Of a stretch of DNA of 64,000 bases, positions 48,473 through 57,925 are shown piece by piece. The stretch is from UBA1479 sp040216635. GTDB taxonomy: Bacteria; Pseudomonadota; Alphaproteobacteria; Rhodospirillales; Casp-alpha2. Location of the stretch: the NCBI GenBank assembly GCA_040216635.1, contig JAVJOU010000023.1:1-64000 (forward strand), in the 5' to 3' direction. A program made the position numbers and the translations under genes. The notes beneath the pieces are model-generated. The model was not told the origin of the DNA and did not search any database. It saw only the letters and a program-made list of their open reading frames with translations. How positions within the stretch are numbered: the first letter of the stretch is position 1; every line of letters begins with the position of its first letter.

Positions 48473-50785
48473 ATGTTATCTCGAGAACTCGAACAAACGC
48501 TGCACCGCGCCCTGGCATTGGCTGCCGAGCGTAATCACGAATACGCAACCCTTGAACATCTGCTGCTGTCGCTGACCGAAGATCCCGACGCGATTGCCGT
48601 GCTCAAGGCCTGCGATGTGGAATTGGAACGTCTGGTTGCCGACCTGACCGAATTCCTCGACAACGAATTGGCGGAAATCGATAACCCGCGCGGGCTGGAA
48701 CCCAAACCGACGGCGGGCTTTCAGCGCGTCGTGCAGCGCGCCGTGATCCACGTTCAGTCTTCGGGGCGCGAGGAAGTGACCGGCGCCAACGTTCTGGTTG
48801 CCTTGTTCTCGGAGCGGGAATCGCACGCCGTCTATTATTTGCAGCTTCAGGACATGACGCGGCTGGATGCCGTCAATTACATCTCGCACGGAATCGCCAA
48901 GGTGCCGGGCCGGTCCGAACAGCGCACCGTGTCGGGCGCCGATCCCGAAGTCGAGGGCGAAGCCGCGGCCCGCAAGGGATCGGAAGCCTTGGATGCCTAT
49001 TGCACCAATCTGAACAACAAGGCGTCTGAAGGGCGGATCGACCCGCTGATCGGCCGTCATGACGAGATCGAACGCGCCATCCAAATTCTCTGCCGGCGCA
49101 ACAAGAACAACCCGCTGTTCGTCGGCGACCCCGGCGTCGGCAAGACCGCCATCGCCGAAGGATTGGCCAAGCGCATCGAGGATGAGGAGGTGCCCGAGGT
49201 TCTGCTCGAGAACACCATCTATTCCCTCGACATGGGGGCCCTTTTGGCCGGCACGCGCTATCGCGGCGATTTCGAGGAACGCCTGAAAAACGTCATGGCG
49301 GAACTGGAAGTCATGCCCAAGGCCATTCTGTTCATCGATGAAATCCATACGGTGATCGGTGCTGGGGCCACCTCGGGTGGGTCCATGGATGCGTCCAACA
49401 TCCTGAAGCCCGCGTTGCAGAACGGGGGCCTGCGGTGCATGGGCTCGACCACCTATAAGGAATACCGGAACTATTTCGAGAAGGATCGTGCATTGGTCCG
49501 CCGGTTCCAGAAGATCGACGTCTACGAGCCGTCAACGGAAGACGCCATCAAGATTCTCAAGGGTCTGAAGCCCTACTTCGAAGAACATCACAATGTCCGC
49601 TATACCAACGACTCGCTGAAAGCGGCGGTCGAGCTTTCGACCAAGTACATTCATGAACGCAAGCTGCCGGACAAGGCGCTCGACGTGATCGACGAGGTCG
49701 GCGCGTCACGCATGCTGCTGCCGCCGGGCAAGCGGCGCAAGACGGTGACGGTCAAGGATGTGGAACAGATCGTCGCCAAGATTGCCCGCATTCCCGAAAA
49801 ATCCGTTTCCAGCAACGACCGCAAGGCGTTGCAGACACTCGACCGGGATCTGAAGACCATGGTGTTCGGCCAGGACAACGCCATCGATACGCTGTCCAGC
49901 GCGATCAAGCTTTCCCGGGCCGGTCTGCGCGAGCCCGAAAAGCCCATCGGCTCCTACCTGTTCTCGGGCCCGACGGGCGTCGGCAAGACCGAGGTCGCGC
50001 GCCAGCTTTCGCATATCATGGGCATCGATCTGGTCCGCTTCGACATGTCCGAATATATGGAACGCCATTCCGTATCCCGTCTGATTGGTGCCCCCCCGGG
50101 CTATGTCGGGTTCGACCAGGGCGGCCTTTTGACCGATGCCGTGGATCAGCAGCCCCATTGCGTGCTGCTGTTGGATGAAATCGAAAAAGCCCATCCGGAT
50201 CTGTTCAATATCCTGCTGCAGGTCATGGACCACGGCAAACTGACCGATCACAACGGAAAGTCCGTCAGTTTCCGCAACGTGGTGTTGATCATGACCACCA
50301 ATGCGGGGGCGTCGGACCTTGCCAAGCCGGCCATCGGCTTCGAACGCGAAGCGCGGATCGGCGAGGACACGGAAGCGATCGAACGCATGTTCACGCCGGA
50401 ATTCCGCAACCGTCTGGATGCGATCATTCCGTTCTCGCCCCTGGTGCCCGAAGTCGTCGCCCGCGTGGTCGACAAGTTCGTCATGAACCTGGAACTGCAG
50501 TTGGAAGACCGGGGGGTCGTGATTGAACTCACGGATTCAGCCCGCGAGTGGCTGGCCAAACGCGGTTACGACAAGCTGTTCGGTGCCCGGCCGCTGTCGC
50601 GTGTGATCCAGGAAAACATCAAGAAGCCGCTGGCCGAGGAACTTCTGTTCGGCAAGCTGGCCAAGGGCGGTTTGGTTCTGGTCGCGGTCGAGGACGACAA
50701 ACTGGTGTTCGATTATCCCGAGCCGGGTTCCAACCGGCTTCCGGCCAAGCGCAAGAAGGGCAAGGTCCCGGCCTTGGTGGAATAA
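48473..50785 (+). CDS. clpA: ATP-dependent Clp protease ATP-binding subunit
   Basis: The 770-residue AAA+ unfoldase feeds substrates to ClpP. It has the N-domain (ALALAAERNHEYATLEHLLL), AAA1 with Walker A GDPGVGKT near residue 217 and Walker B AILFIDEIHTV, then AAA2 with GPTGVGKT near 498 and CVLLLDEIEKAH. The ClpP-contact loop region and a basic C-terminal tail (RLPAKRKKGKVPALVE) follow. It starts directly after the clpS stop codon. Confidence 0.96.
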   Translation: MLSRELEQTLHRALALAAERNHEYATLEHLLLSLTEDPDAIAVLKACDVELERLVADLTEFLDNELAEIDNPRGLEPKPTAGFQRVVQRAVIHVQSSGREEVTGANVLVALFSERESHAVYYLQLQDMTRLDAVNYISHGIAKVPGRSEQRTVSGADPEVEGEAAARKGSEALDAYCTNLNNKASEGRIDPLIGRHDEIERAIQILCRRNKNNPLFVGDPGVGKTAIAEGLAKRIEDEEVPEVLLENTIYSLDMGALLAGTRYRGDFEERLKNVMAELEVMPKAILFIDEIHTVIGAGATSGGSMDASNILKPALQNGGLRCMGSTTYKEYRNYFEKDRALVRRFQKIDVYEPSTEDAIKILKGLKPYFEEHHNVRYTNDSLKAAVELSTKYIHERKLPDKALDVIDEVGASRMLLPPGKRRKTVTVKDVEQIVAKIARIPEKSVSSNDRKALQTLDRDLKTMVFGQDNAIDTLSSAIKLSRAGLREPEKPIGSYLFSGPTGVGKTEVARQLSHIMGIDLVRFDMSEYMERHSVSRLIGAPPGYVGFDQGGLLTDAVDQQPHCVLLLDEIEKAHPDLFNILLQVMDHGKLTDHNGKSVSFRNVVLIMTTNAGASDLAKPAIGFEREARIGEDTEAIERMFTPEFRNRLDAIIPFSPLVPEVVARVVDKFVMNLELQLEDRGVVIELTDSAREWLAKRGYDKLFGARPLSRVIQENIKKPLAEELLFGKLAKGGLVLVAVEDDKLVFDYPEPGSNRLPAKRKKGKVPALVE

Positions 50786-50797
50786 GGGTTCTTTGTC

Positions 50798-50860
50798 GTC
50801 ATTCCCGCGAAAGCGGGGACCCACCGTGGAACAAGGCTGCGCCCTTGCTTTCGCGGGGGT
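50798..50860. repeat. REP-like palindromic element
   Basis: CCCGCGAAAGC at 50804-50814 is mirrored by GCTTTCGCGGG at 50847-50857, and the left arm forms its own small hairpin (CCCGC-GAAA-GCGGG). GTCATTCCCGCGAAAGCGGG is a motif seen in scattered intergenic repeats of many proteobacteria. It occupies the gap between clpA and the CoA transferase gene and may stabilise the clpA mRNA. Confidence 0.65.
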
Positions 50861-50901
50861 GAGGGTTGGGTTAGAGTCCGGCAGTACAAAGGACCTAACC
50901 G

Positions 50902-52041
50902 ATGGCGTTTTCCTTTCTTTCCGGCATCCGGGTCCTGGACCTGAGCCAATACCTGCCGGGCCCGCTTGCGGCCCAAATTCTGGCCGATTTGGGGGCGGAG
51001 GTCGTCAAGGTCGAACCGCCATCGGGTGATCCCCAACGCAATCTCGATCCCATGTCCGGTGTTCTCGACCCGGCGGGCGTCGAACCGGGCGATACCTCGC
51101 CGTTTTATCAGGTCCTCAACGCGGGTAAGACGGTGACCCGCATCGATCTTAAATCAGATGCTGGCAAGACTCAGTTCCGTGTCCTGGCCGAAGGCGCGGA
51201 TGTGATCCTGGAAAGCTACCGGCCCGGGGTGATGGACCGGCTTGGGGTCGGCTACGACGCGATCAGGGCGATCAATCCGGCGCTGGTCTATTGTGCGTTG
51301 ACCGGATACGGGCAGACGGGACCGCTGCGGCTGGCGGCGGGGCATGACCTTAATTACATGGCGGCGACAGGGGCGCTGGGACAGGCCGGTACGGCCGATG
51401 GTGCGGCCATGGCATGGCCGCCCATGGCGGATTGCGCGGGGGCGGTGATGTCGGCACTGGCGGTCCTGGGAGCCTTGGTGCGTCGGGGGCAAAGCGGGCA
51501 GGGGGCGTATCTGGATATCGCCATGTCCGACTGCGTGCTGTCCTGGCAGGCGATCGGTTTGACTGCTGAAAAACTGGGCTTGGCGAAGGGGCGGGGCGAA
51601 GCGCTTTTGACCGGTGGAGCAGCCTGTTACCGGGTCTATCCCTGTGCCGATGGGCGGGAGTTGACCCTGGGCAACCTTGAGCCGGTCTTTTGGGAAAATT
51701 TCTGCAATGCCGTCGGGCGCGCGGATTGGGTCGAGCGCCAGTGGGAACCTTTGCCCCAGAGCGCACTGATCAACGAAGTCGCGTCGCATCTGGCGACCCG
51801 GCCGTTGGATCATTGGCTGGCGGCTTTGGAGGGTGTCGATACCTGCGTGCAGGCCGTCGTCGATTACGCCGGCGTTGCCGACCAGCCGCAGGTTCAGGCC
51901 CGCGGCCTGGTCCGGGATGATCCTTTGGGCGGGGTGCAGGTGCTGTTGCCGATGCTTGCCGACGGCATGACCACGGGCGCGCGGGCACCGATGAAGGTGC
52001 TGGACGCGGATGACGTTCTGAAAGCCTGGGAAAAAGGGTGA
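50902..52041 (+). CDS. CaiB/BaiF-family CoA transferase (alpha-methylacyl-CoA racemase-like)
   Basis: The 379-residue enzyme starts with SGIRVLDLSQYLPGPLAAQI and LGAEVVKVEPPSGDP, the family nucleotide-binding end. LKSDAGKTQFRVLAEGADVILE follows, then NPALVYCALTGYGQTGP and GHDLNYMAATG. The latter holds the catalytic Asp (GHDLNY) and His pair typical of alpha-methylacyl-CoA racemases. It would shift the configuration of branched acyl-CoAs or transfer CoA between acids. No pathway partner is adjacent. Confidence 0.88.
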   Translation: MAFSFLSGIRVLDLSQYLPGPLAAQILADLGAEVVKVEPPSGDPQRNLDPMSGVLDPAGVEPGDTSPFYQVLNAGKTVTRIDLKSDAGKTQFRVLAEGADVILESYRPGVMDRLGVGYDAIRAINPALVYCALTGYGQTGPLRLAAGHDLNYMAATGALGQAGTADGAAMAWPPMADCAGAVMSALAVLGALVRRGQSGQGAYLDIAMSDCVLSWQAIGLTAEKLGLAKGRGEALLTGGAACYRVYPCADGRELTLGNLEPVFWENFCNAVGRADWVERQWEPLPQSALINEVASHLATRPLDHWLAALEGVDTCVQAVVDYAGVADQPQVQARGLVRDDPLGGVQVLLPMLADGMTTGARAPMKVLDADDVLKAWEKG

Positions 52042-52045
52042 GGCG

Positions 52046-52693
52046 TTAACGCCTGCGGCCGACCACGCGCGGACACTCGTTCTCGCCGGTCAGGCCGACC
52101 ATGGATGCGCCCTGGGACGACAGCCGAAGGTTTCCCTTGCCGCCGATGACGTAGGATTGACGACCGAGCGCCTTGCCGTTGGCGGCCATGCGTGTGACCG
52201 ATGCCGCGCGGCAGGCCCGGCAGTTGTTGACCAGGAAGACGCCGCCCGATTGCCGGTCGGTTTCCAGGGTGATGCATTTCTTGTCGCTGTCGTCGGCCAG
52301 GGTTTCCGGTTTGACCAGGTTCGCCTGCTCGCAAGGATAGATGGAGCCTAAGCTGGTGCGCCCCGGACCGCGGAACGGCAGGGGAATGGTCATATGTCCC
52401 ATGACGTTGAACTTACGGACTTCCGGTGCGGCGATGCCCCGGCGCAGGCGCGTAACGCCGACAACCATGCAGGCATCACAGCGGTTGACCAAGACTTCGC
52501 CCGTGCCGGTCCGTCCGTGCCGGATACAGTTGTTTCCGGGGGTGATGGAGGCCGCCGTACGGATCAGCGGGTTGATGTCCAAGCTATCTGTACCCGGCAC
52601 ACGCGGTGCCGCCATGGCCGCCGCCGACAACAGCATCACGGCGACCAACGCCGCCGCCGCAAGGAGGTAAATATGCAGATACCTTTGCATCAT
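52046..52693 (-). CDS. Secreted protein with two Cys-x-x-Cys repeats
   Basis: The 215-residue product has an N-terminal signal sequence (LLAAAALVAVMLLSAAAMA, mature from about residue 30). The rest is two similar halves: LVNRCDACMVVGVTRLRR and, about 80 residues later, LVNNCRACRAASVTRMAANG. Each half is preceded by another Cys (NNCIRHG, KKCITLE), so it appears to be an internal duplication of a small Cys-containing domain that may bind metal or form disulphides. No family is recognised. Confidence 0.7.
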   Translation of the reverse strand: MMQRYLHIYLLAAAALVAVMLLSAAAMAAPRVPGTDSLDINPLIRTAASITPGNNCIRHGRTGTGEVLVNRCDACMVVGVTRLRRGIAAPEVRKFNVMGHMTIPLPFRGPGRTSLGSIYPCEQANLVKPETLADDSDKKCITLETDRQSGGVFLVNNCRACRAASVTRMAANGKALGRQSYVIGGKGNLRLSSQGASMVGLTGENECPRVVGRRR

Positions 52694-52783
52694 GCCTCAT
52701 ACTTTAGCGGCGATTCGTAAACGAAACGTGACCGCCGTCACACTTACAGCGGATATACGCGTTTCGGCCTTAAAGTTATTGAT

Positions 52784-53953
52784 TTAACTTTGTTTTTTAA
52801 AAGGGGAAAACTGCCCATAGGCGGACATTTCGCGGCTGATTCCCCGGGATTCGTCATCCAGAAAGTCGGAAACCGCATCCCGGAAGCCCCGATCGGCGAT
52901 CCAATGGGCGGAATAAGTTTTACGGGGAAGGTAGCCGCGTTGAACCTTATGCGGGCCCTGGGCGCCGGCTTCGACCCAGGTCAGGCCGTTGGCGATGGCG
53001 TAGTCGATGGCCTGATAATAACAGGCTTCGAAATGCAGGAATTTGTAGTCGGCGACGCATCCCCAATTGCGGCCGTAGAGCGTGTCCTTGCCGCGCAGGT
53101 TGAGGGCACCGGCCACGGGCTGGCCGTTGTTTTCGACCATGATCAGGACGACCGCGTTGCCCAGTCGCTCACCCAACAGGGAAAAGAACCGCCGGTCCAG
53201 ATAGGCTTGGCCCCATTTCTTGTCGGTTGTGTCCATGTAGAATTGGAAGAAGGCATCCCAATAGCCTTCGGTGATGTCGCTGCCTTCGAGGACGCGGATA
53301 TCCAAACCGGCCTCTTGGACCGCGCGGCGTTCTTTTTTGATGTTCTTGCGCTTGCGTGAATTGAGCTCGCCCAGGAACTCATCGAATGACGAGAATCCTT
53401 TGTTCTGCCAATGAAATTGCTGGCCGATCCGCTGCAGGAAACCGCCGCCGCCCAGGGCGTTCCATTCACTTTCGGTGGGAAAGGTCACATGTACGGACGA
53501 CACGCCCAGGTTACCCGCCAGCTGCGCCATGCCGGCGATCAGGGCAGCCCGCATCTCGCTTTGCTGACCTTCGGGCAGGGCCTTGTTGACCAGAAGCCGG
53601 GAGCCGGTGACCGGGGTGAAGGGGACCGAACATTGCAGCTTGGGATAATAACGTCCCCCGACGCGCTCGTAAGCGTCGGCCCAGCCCCAGTCGAACACGT
53701 ATTCGCCGTAGGAATGGTTTTTCAGGTAAAGCGGTGCACAGGCGGCAAGCCCGCCCGCCGGGTCTTCGATCAGCAGATGCTGGCCCATCCAGCCCGTTTG
53801 TGCCGTGGCGGACCCGCTGTCTTCCAGGGCGGATAGAAAGGCGTGGCTGACGAAGGGATTGTCGGTACCGGCACAGGCGTCCCAGGCCTCGGCAGAGACC
53901 TCGGATAGGGATTTCACGACCTTGATGGCGACTGCGTCGCGTCCGTCCGGCAT
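52784..53953 (-). CDS. FemAB-like GNAT acyltransferase (peptidogalycan/DUF482 family)
   Basis: The 389-residue protein has the double-GNAT layout of the DUF482/FemAB-like family: DNPFVSHAFLSALEDSGS and YVFDWGWADAYERVGGRYY in the first half, then SRKRKNIKKERRAVQEAGL, WDAFFQFYMDTTDKKWG and GRNWGCVADYKFLHFEACYY in the second. Relatives are thought to transfer amino acids or acyl groups in envelope building. It is cytosolic and typical in length. The next gene upstream, a BtuF-like protein, ends 3 bp before its start. Confidence 0.82.
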   Translation of the reverse strand: MPDGRDAVAIKVVKSLSEVSAEAWDACAGTDNPFVSHAFLSALEDSGSATAQTGWMGQHLLIEDPAGGLAACAPLYLKNHSYGEYVFDWGWADAYERVGGRYYPKLQCSVPFTPVTGSRLLVNKALPEGQQSEMRAALIAGMAQLAGNLGVSSVHVTFPTESEWNALGGGGFLQRIGQQFHWQNKGFSSFDEFLGELNSRKRKNIKKERRAVQEAGLDIRVLEGSDITEGYWDAFFQFYMDTTDKKWGQAYLDRRFFSLLGERLGNAVVLIMVENNGQPVAGALNLRGKDTLYGRNWGCVADYKFLHFEACYYQAIDYAIANGLTWVEAGAQGPHKVQRGYLPRKTYSAHWIADRGFRDAVSDFLDDESRGISREMSAYGQFSPFKKQS

Positions 53954-53956
53954 GGG

Positions 53957-54886
53957 TCAATCTACCATCCGTTCAATGCCCGGGGGCAAGTCTTGTCCAC
54001 TGAACGCGGCGGTCAGCAGGCCGAGGCTGTCGATCAGGCGCGGGCCCGGCCGGTTGAAGTAACTGTTGGCGTCGGTTGCATAGAGGTGTCCCGTGCGGGC
54101 GGCTTTGAGGTTCTTGAAACCCGGATGAGCCGCCATCAACAGGCGGGCTTCTTCCGCCGTGCGTTGCAGATCGAAGCCGCAGGGCATGAACACGATCATA
54201 TCCGGATCGGCGGCCTGCAGGTCGTCCCAGGCGATCCAGGGGGCATGTTCGCCCGCCCGGCCGAACACATCTTCGCCGCCCGCCATGCGGACCAGTTCCG
54301 GCACCCAGTTGCCGGCCGCCATCAAGGGATCGGTCCATTCGATACAGGCGACCCGCGGCATGCGGGATGCGGACGTATCCGCGATCAGTTCGCCGGCGCG
54401 GGCACGCAGGCGGCCCGCAACCGTGACGGCATGATCGGCGATGCCAAGCGCTGCACCGACCCGTTCGACGTCGTCAAACACATCCGCCAACGTCATCGGT
54501 TTCAACGAGACGATCCGCGCGGGACGGCCCGCCCATTCACAGACGGCGGCTTCCACATCGGCTAGGCTGACGGCGCAGACCTCGCATTGATCCTGGGTAA
54601 TGATGACGTCGGGCGCGCATTGCGCAAGGGGCCCTTGCAGGACTTCATAGACCGCCACGGCATCGGCGACGGCGCTTTTGACCTTGGCGTCGATCTCGGC
54701 GCTGGTGCCGCCAAGGTCCAGGCGCGGGGCCGTGCAGACGGGAAGATTGCGGACTTCCGACGGGAAGTCGCATTCGTGGGATCGGCCGACCAGCCAATCG
54801 GCGCAGCCCAGGGCCGCGACGATTTCCGTGGCGCTGGGCAGCAAAGATACGACCCGCAAAGATTTCTCTTTTCCATGGTTCGGCAT
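53957..54886 (-). CDS. Cobalamin-binding protein, BtuF-like, without a signal peptide
   Basis: The 309-residue protein has the two-lobed vitamin B12/haem-binding fold: RVVSLLPSATEIVAALGCAD, then VGRSHECDFPSEV, PDVIITQDQCEVCAVS and VACIEWTDPLMAAGNWVPEL. The start at 54886 leaves the fold within a few residues of the N-terminus, with no export signal. It is therefore cytoplasmic, unlike periplasmic BtuF. Such versions are frequent beside cobalamin-dependent enzymes, and a B12-dependent NrdJ lies 3 kb away. Transport genes are absent here. Confidence 0.82.
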   Translation of the reverse strand: MPNHGKEKSLRVVSLLPSATEIVAALGCADWLVGRSHECDFPSEVRNLPVCTAPRLDLGGTSAEIDAKVKSAVADAVAVYEVLQGPLAQCAPDVIITQDQCEVCAVSLADVEAAVCEWAGRPARIVSLKPMTLADVFDDVERVGAALGIADHAVTVAGRLRARAGELIADTSASRMPRVACIEWTDPLMAAGNWVPELVRMAGGEDVFGRAGEHAPWIAWDDLQAADPDMIVFMPCGFDLQRTAEEARLLMAAHPGFKNLKAARTGHLYATDANSYFNRPGPRLIDSLGLLTAAFSGQDLPPGIERMVD

Positions 54887-54942
54887 GGTGATTAATGTGC
54901 GCTGGCGGGCCGCGTTCGGCAACCGTGTTGGAGGGTACTGCT

Positions 54943-55767
54943 ATGCGTGGACTGCCCTTTGTCGTCTTTTTTCTACTTTTTGCATCGTTGGTGGCTTCGG
55001 CTGGACCGGCCCAGGCCGGAATAGACGAAGTGCCGCCGGAATCCCTGGGCCCGCAGGCGGTTGAGCGCACCTGGGAGCGGGCATATTTCTATATACCCGC
55101 CGATGCAAACCCTATCGGCAATGGCGTGATCGGCGGCCGTCGTGATCTGGGGTCGATCCGCCTGGCCCTGGATGCGCTGGCCAAGGGACATCCCCGGCCC
55201 GTGGTGGTTTATCTGCATGGCTGCGGCGGGTTCGGCAACTCAGGCAAGACCAATGCGGGTATGCTGGCCGATGCGGGCTTCGTCGTGATCGCGCCGGACA
55301 GCTTTGCCCGGCCGAAGCGCGTCAAGACCTGCGACGGGAAAACCCATTCCCGGGCCGGGCCCAAAGGTATCTACAAGCACGTCATTGCCTGGCGTCACGA
55401 GGAACTGGAACGTGCCCTTCAGGGCATGAAGGCGTTTTCCTGGGTCGACTGGAACAACCTGTTCCTGTTCGGCCATTCCCAGGGCTCCAACGCCGTGGCA
55501 TCCTATCCGGGGGCGGTGTTCAAGGGCCGCATCATGAGCGGCACGCGCTGTTCCACCGGGTATCACGGGCCGGCGGATGAACCCGCCCTTGCCGTCTATT
55601 CGGAAAACGATCCCTGGCGCAAGGGACGGCCGATCAAATGCCTGGATTATGTCGGTCGCACGGGGATGCAGGTCATGGGGCTTGCAGGGAATCTGCATGT
55701 GGTCGCCCGGGACCCGGAAGCCAGGGCTCGCATGCTGGCGTTTTTCGGCGGATTGGTGGCGCGTTGA
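54943..55767 (+). CDS. Secreted alpha/beta hydrolase (dienelactone hydrolase-like)
   Basis: The start at 54943 follows GGAGGG and begins a signal peptide (MRGLPFVVFFLLFASLVAS). The 274-residue product has the oxyanion strand PVVVYLHGCGGFGNS and the nucleophile elbow NLFLFGHSQGSNAVAS. A late Asp (AVYSENDPW) and His (GNLHVVARDPE) complete the triad. Four or more cysteines (GCGG, KTCDG, TRCST, KCLDY) suggest disulphides, as expected for a periplasmic enzyme. The substrate is unknown. It diverges from the BtuF-like gene. Confidence 0.82.
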   Translation: MRGLPFVVFFLLFASLVASAGPAQAGIDEVPPESLGPQAVERTWERAYFYIPADANPIGNGVIGGRRDLGSIRLALDALAKGHPRPVVVYLHGCGGFGNSGKTNAGMLADAGFVVIAPDSFARPKRVKTCDGKTHSRAGPKGIYKHVIAWRHEELERALQGMKAFSWVDWNNLFLFGHSQGSNAVASYPGAVFKGRIMSGTRCSTGYHGPADEPALAVYSENDPWRKGRPIKCLDYVGRTGMQVMGLAGNLHVVARDPEARARMLAFFGGLVAR

Positions 55768-55780
55768 CCCGAAAGGCCGG

Positions 55781-56248
55781 TTAGCGGATTTCGAAAATGC
55801 CGTCGACTTCGACCGCGACACCGCGCGGTAGGGCGGGGGCGCCGACGGCGAAGCGGGCATGTTTCCCGGCATCGCCGAAAACTTCGACCATCAGGTCCGA
55901 AGCGCCGTTGACGACTTCGGGATGATCGGTGAAATCCGCCGTCGAATTGACGAATCCGCCCAGTTTGGCAACGCGCACCACCCGGTCGAGATCGCCGCCG
56001 CAGGCTTCGCGTACCTGTGCGATCAGGTTCAGGCCGCAGATCCGCGCGGCCTGATAGCCGTCTTCGACCGCAAGGCCATCACCCAATCGGCCTTTGTGGC
56101 TGATTTCGCCGTTCCACACACAGACCTGACCGGCCACGAATACGGTCGATCCGACGACCGTAAAGGGGATGTAATTGGCGGCGGGGGTGGACGGCGTGGG
56201 CAGTTCGATGCCCAGGTCTTTCAGACGCGCGTCGACGGTTCCGGTCAT
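55781..56248 (-). CDS. RidA-family protein
   Basis: The 155-residue protein has the Rid/YjgF fold: IPFTVVGSTVFVAGQVCVW near the N-terminus, then GLNLIAQVREACGGDLDRVV, HPEVVNGASDLMVEVFGDAG and HARFAVGAPALPRGVAVEVD at the C-terminus. The final Arg (KHARFAVG) is the residue that binds imine/enamine acids in active family members. It probably clears reactive imines. The 155-residue length is slightly above the canonical 130. Confidence 0.88.
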   Translation of the reverse strand: MTGTVDARLKDLGIELPTPSTPAANYIPFTVVGSTVFVAGQVCVWNGEISHKGRLGDGLAVEDGYQAARICGLNLIAQVREACGGDLDRVVRVAKLGGFVNSTADFTDHPEVVNGASDLMVEVFGDAGKHARFAVGAPALPRGVAVEVDGIFEIR

Positions 56249-56326
56249 GGTTCGGGTCCTTCGTGTCGAGGGTGTGAATGAGGCCGCCCGGTGAAACGGG
56301 ACAGCCCGTGCCGGGAATGGCCGATG

Positions 56327-57565
56327 TCAGATGTAGAATGTATCGCGAGACTTGGGCGCCAGGCAAACAGTGCTGCTGCCCCATTCCTTCAACAGGGATT
56401 GGGCCGTCTCCAATTTGCCGTCGATGGCCGCGTCATCCTGGTCGGGGTCGTGATGATAGAGGTAGAGCGTCTTGACCTCGCCGCGATGGGCCAGTTCGGC
56501 GACCTTTGAAATGCAGGAATGCCCCCAGGTGACCTTGGTCGCGTATTCCGCATCCGTATAGGTTGAATCGGTGATCAGCGCGTCCGTGCCGCGCACGAAA
56601 TCAGCCAGTTGTTCCTCGTAATAGGGGTTATAGCCGTCGCTGTTTTCCAGGAACATTTCGTTGTCGGTGACATAGCAAATGGACCGACCGTTGTATTCAA
56701 TCCGGAACCCCAGGCACTGGCCCGGATGGCTGAGCAGCTTGGTCTTCACCTTGATGCCGTCGACCTCGAACTCTTCCTCTTCCAGGTCGCGGAAATAGAC
56801 CCGCGCGGCGAATTCCTTCAAGGTGATCGGGAAATAGACGCCGTCCATCTGTGCCGAAATGATTTCACGGATCGAGATGTCGCCTTGGTTGGCGCCCAGG
56901 ATCTGGAATTCGTTGCCCTGCATGTAAAGGGGGGCAAAGAACGGAATGGCGTTGATATGGTCCCAATGAGGATGGGAGATGAAGATGCGGCCGCGGATAT
57001 TGCGCCGACCGTTTTCCATCAGTTTATCGCCGAAGGTCTTGATGCCGGTGCCGCCGTCGAAGATGAAAATCTGATCGCGGGGGAACTGCAAGGTCACGCA
57101 GTTGGTGTTGCCGCCGTATTTCAGGGTGTTTTCGCCGGAAACAGGCAGGGTGCCGCGCACACCCCAGAACGACAATTCGATGTCGTCACGCAGGATGCGT
57201 TTGACCTTGTCGAGGAACGTCGCCGCGACAATGGGTTTGCGGATGAAGCCGCTGGCGCCGAATTCATAGGCCCGGTTGACGTCGAATTCGTAGCTTTTCG
57301 CCGTCAGTACGATGAAGATCGTGTCCTTCAGCGTCTCGTTGGCACGCACGAACTTGCACAGCTGGAATCCGTCCACGTCGGGCATCATCAGGTCCGAAAT
57401 GATGCAATCCGGCGCGATCCCGGGGAGTTTCTCCATCGCTTCTTTGGAATCGGAGAACGCGGTGACGCGATGCCCCGCCGCTTCCAGGATGGAGGAAATG
57501 GCGTCCAGGATCATGCGGTCGTCGTCAACCGCGACAAAATGAATGGGTTCGGTCTTGTCTGCCAT
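56327..57565 (-). CDS. Response regulator fused to a metallo-beta-lactamase-fold hydrolase
   Basis: The 412-residue protein joins a receiver domain (residues 5-125) to a metal hydrolase. The receiver has acidic residues VDDD, the phospho-acceptor D58 in CIISDLMMPD and the conserved Lys in GFIRKPIV. After a short linker come LSFWGVRGTLPVSG and the metal site ISHPHWDH (residues 197-203). Further ligands are probably in LLSHPGQCLG and LITDSTYT. The hydrolase half resembles PhnP/cyclic-nucleotide phosphodiesterase-like proteins. Phosphorylation would switch the hydrolase. No histidine kinase is encoded nearby. Confidence 0.85.
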   Translation of the reverse strand: MADKTEPIHFVAVDDDRMILDAISSILEAAGHRVTAFSDSKEAMEKLPGIAPDCIISDLMMPDVDGFQLCKFVRANETLKDTIFIVLTAKSYEFDVNRAYEFGASGFIRKPIVAATFLDKVKRILRDDIELSFWGVRGTLPVSGENTLKYGGNTNCVTLQFPRDQIFIFDGGTGIKTFGDKLMENGRRNIRGRIFISHPHWDHINAIPFFAPLYMQGNEFQILGANQGDISIREIISAQMDGVYFPITLKEFAARVYFRDLEEEEFEVDGIKVKTKLLSHPGQCLGFRIEYNGRSICYVTDNEMFLENSDGYNPYYEEQLADFVRGTDALITDSTYTDAEYATKVTWGHSCISKVAELAHRGEVKTLYLYHHDPDQDDAAIDGKLETAQSLLKEWGSSTVCLAPKSRDTFYI

Positions 57566-57830
57566 TCCCCGTCCAATCTGCCGGCTTCGCGTCCGGCGAT
57601 TAAAAACTACAACCCCAACCGTTCAGGCGAAGGTACGCCCGGACAGATTAACAAATCCCTCAAAAAACGATTATCACCGTACCTGGAAACACATTCTCTG
57701 GGCAGGTTTTTCAAGGGTTGTAGCAGAAGCGCTTGGGAAATCGCAAACCGCTTTTCCGCACTGATCCAAAAAGAAAAATTACCCTCGGCGGGAACGCCGG
57801 GGGGACAGCGAAAGCGTGGTTAACGCTTTA

Positions 57831-57874
57831 GTTTAAAAAAGAGGCGTACGACGGGCCGAAACCCGCCGCACGCC
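57831..57874 (-). terminator. Rho-independent terminator of nrdJ
   Basis: Read on the minus strand, a 13-bp stem (57874-57862 with 57855-57843, two G-T pairs) with a six-base loop is followed by TCTTTTTTAAAC. It ends 51 bp beyond the nrdJ stop codon. The rest of 57566-57830 shows no gene and presumably holds the promoter for the receiver-hydrolase gene. Confidence 0.82.
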
Positions 57875-57925
57875 CCAAGTTTCCCAGGGAGGATTCCTGA
57901 ACATGGATTTTGGCGTTCCGCGCCA

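Noticed and set aside
50798..50860. CRISPR repeat
   Set aside because: It is a single palindromic unit without spaced copies; REP-like is the better description.
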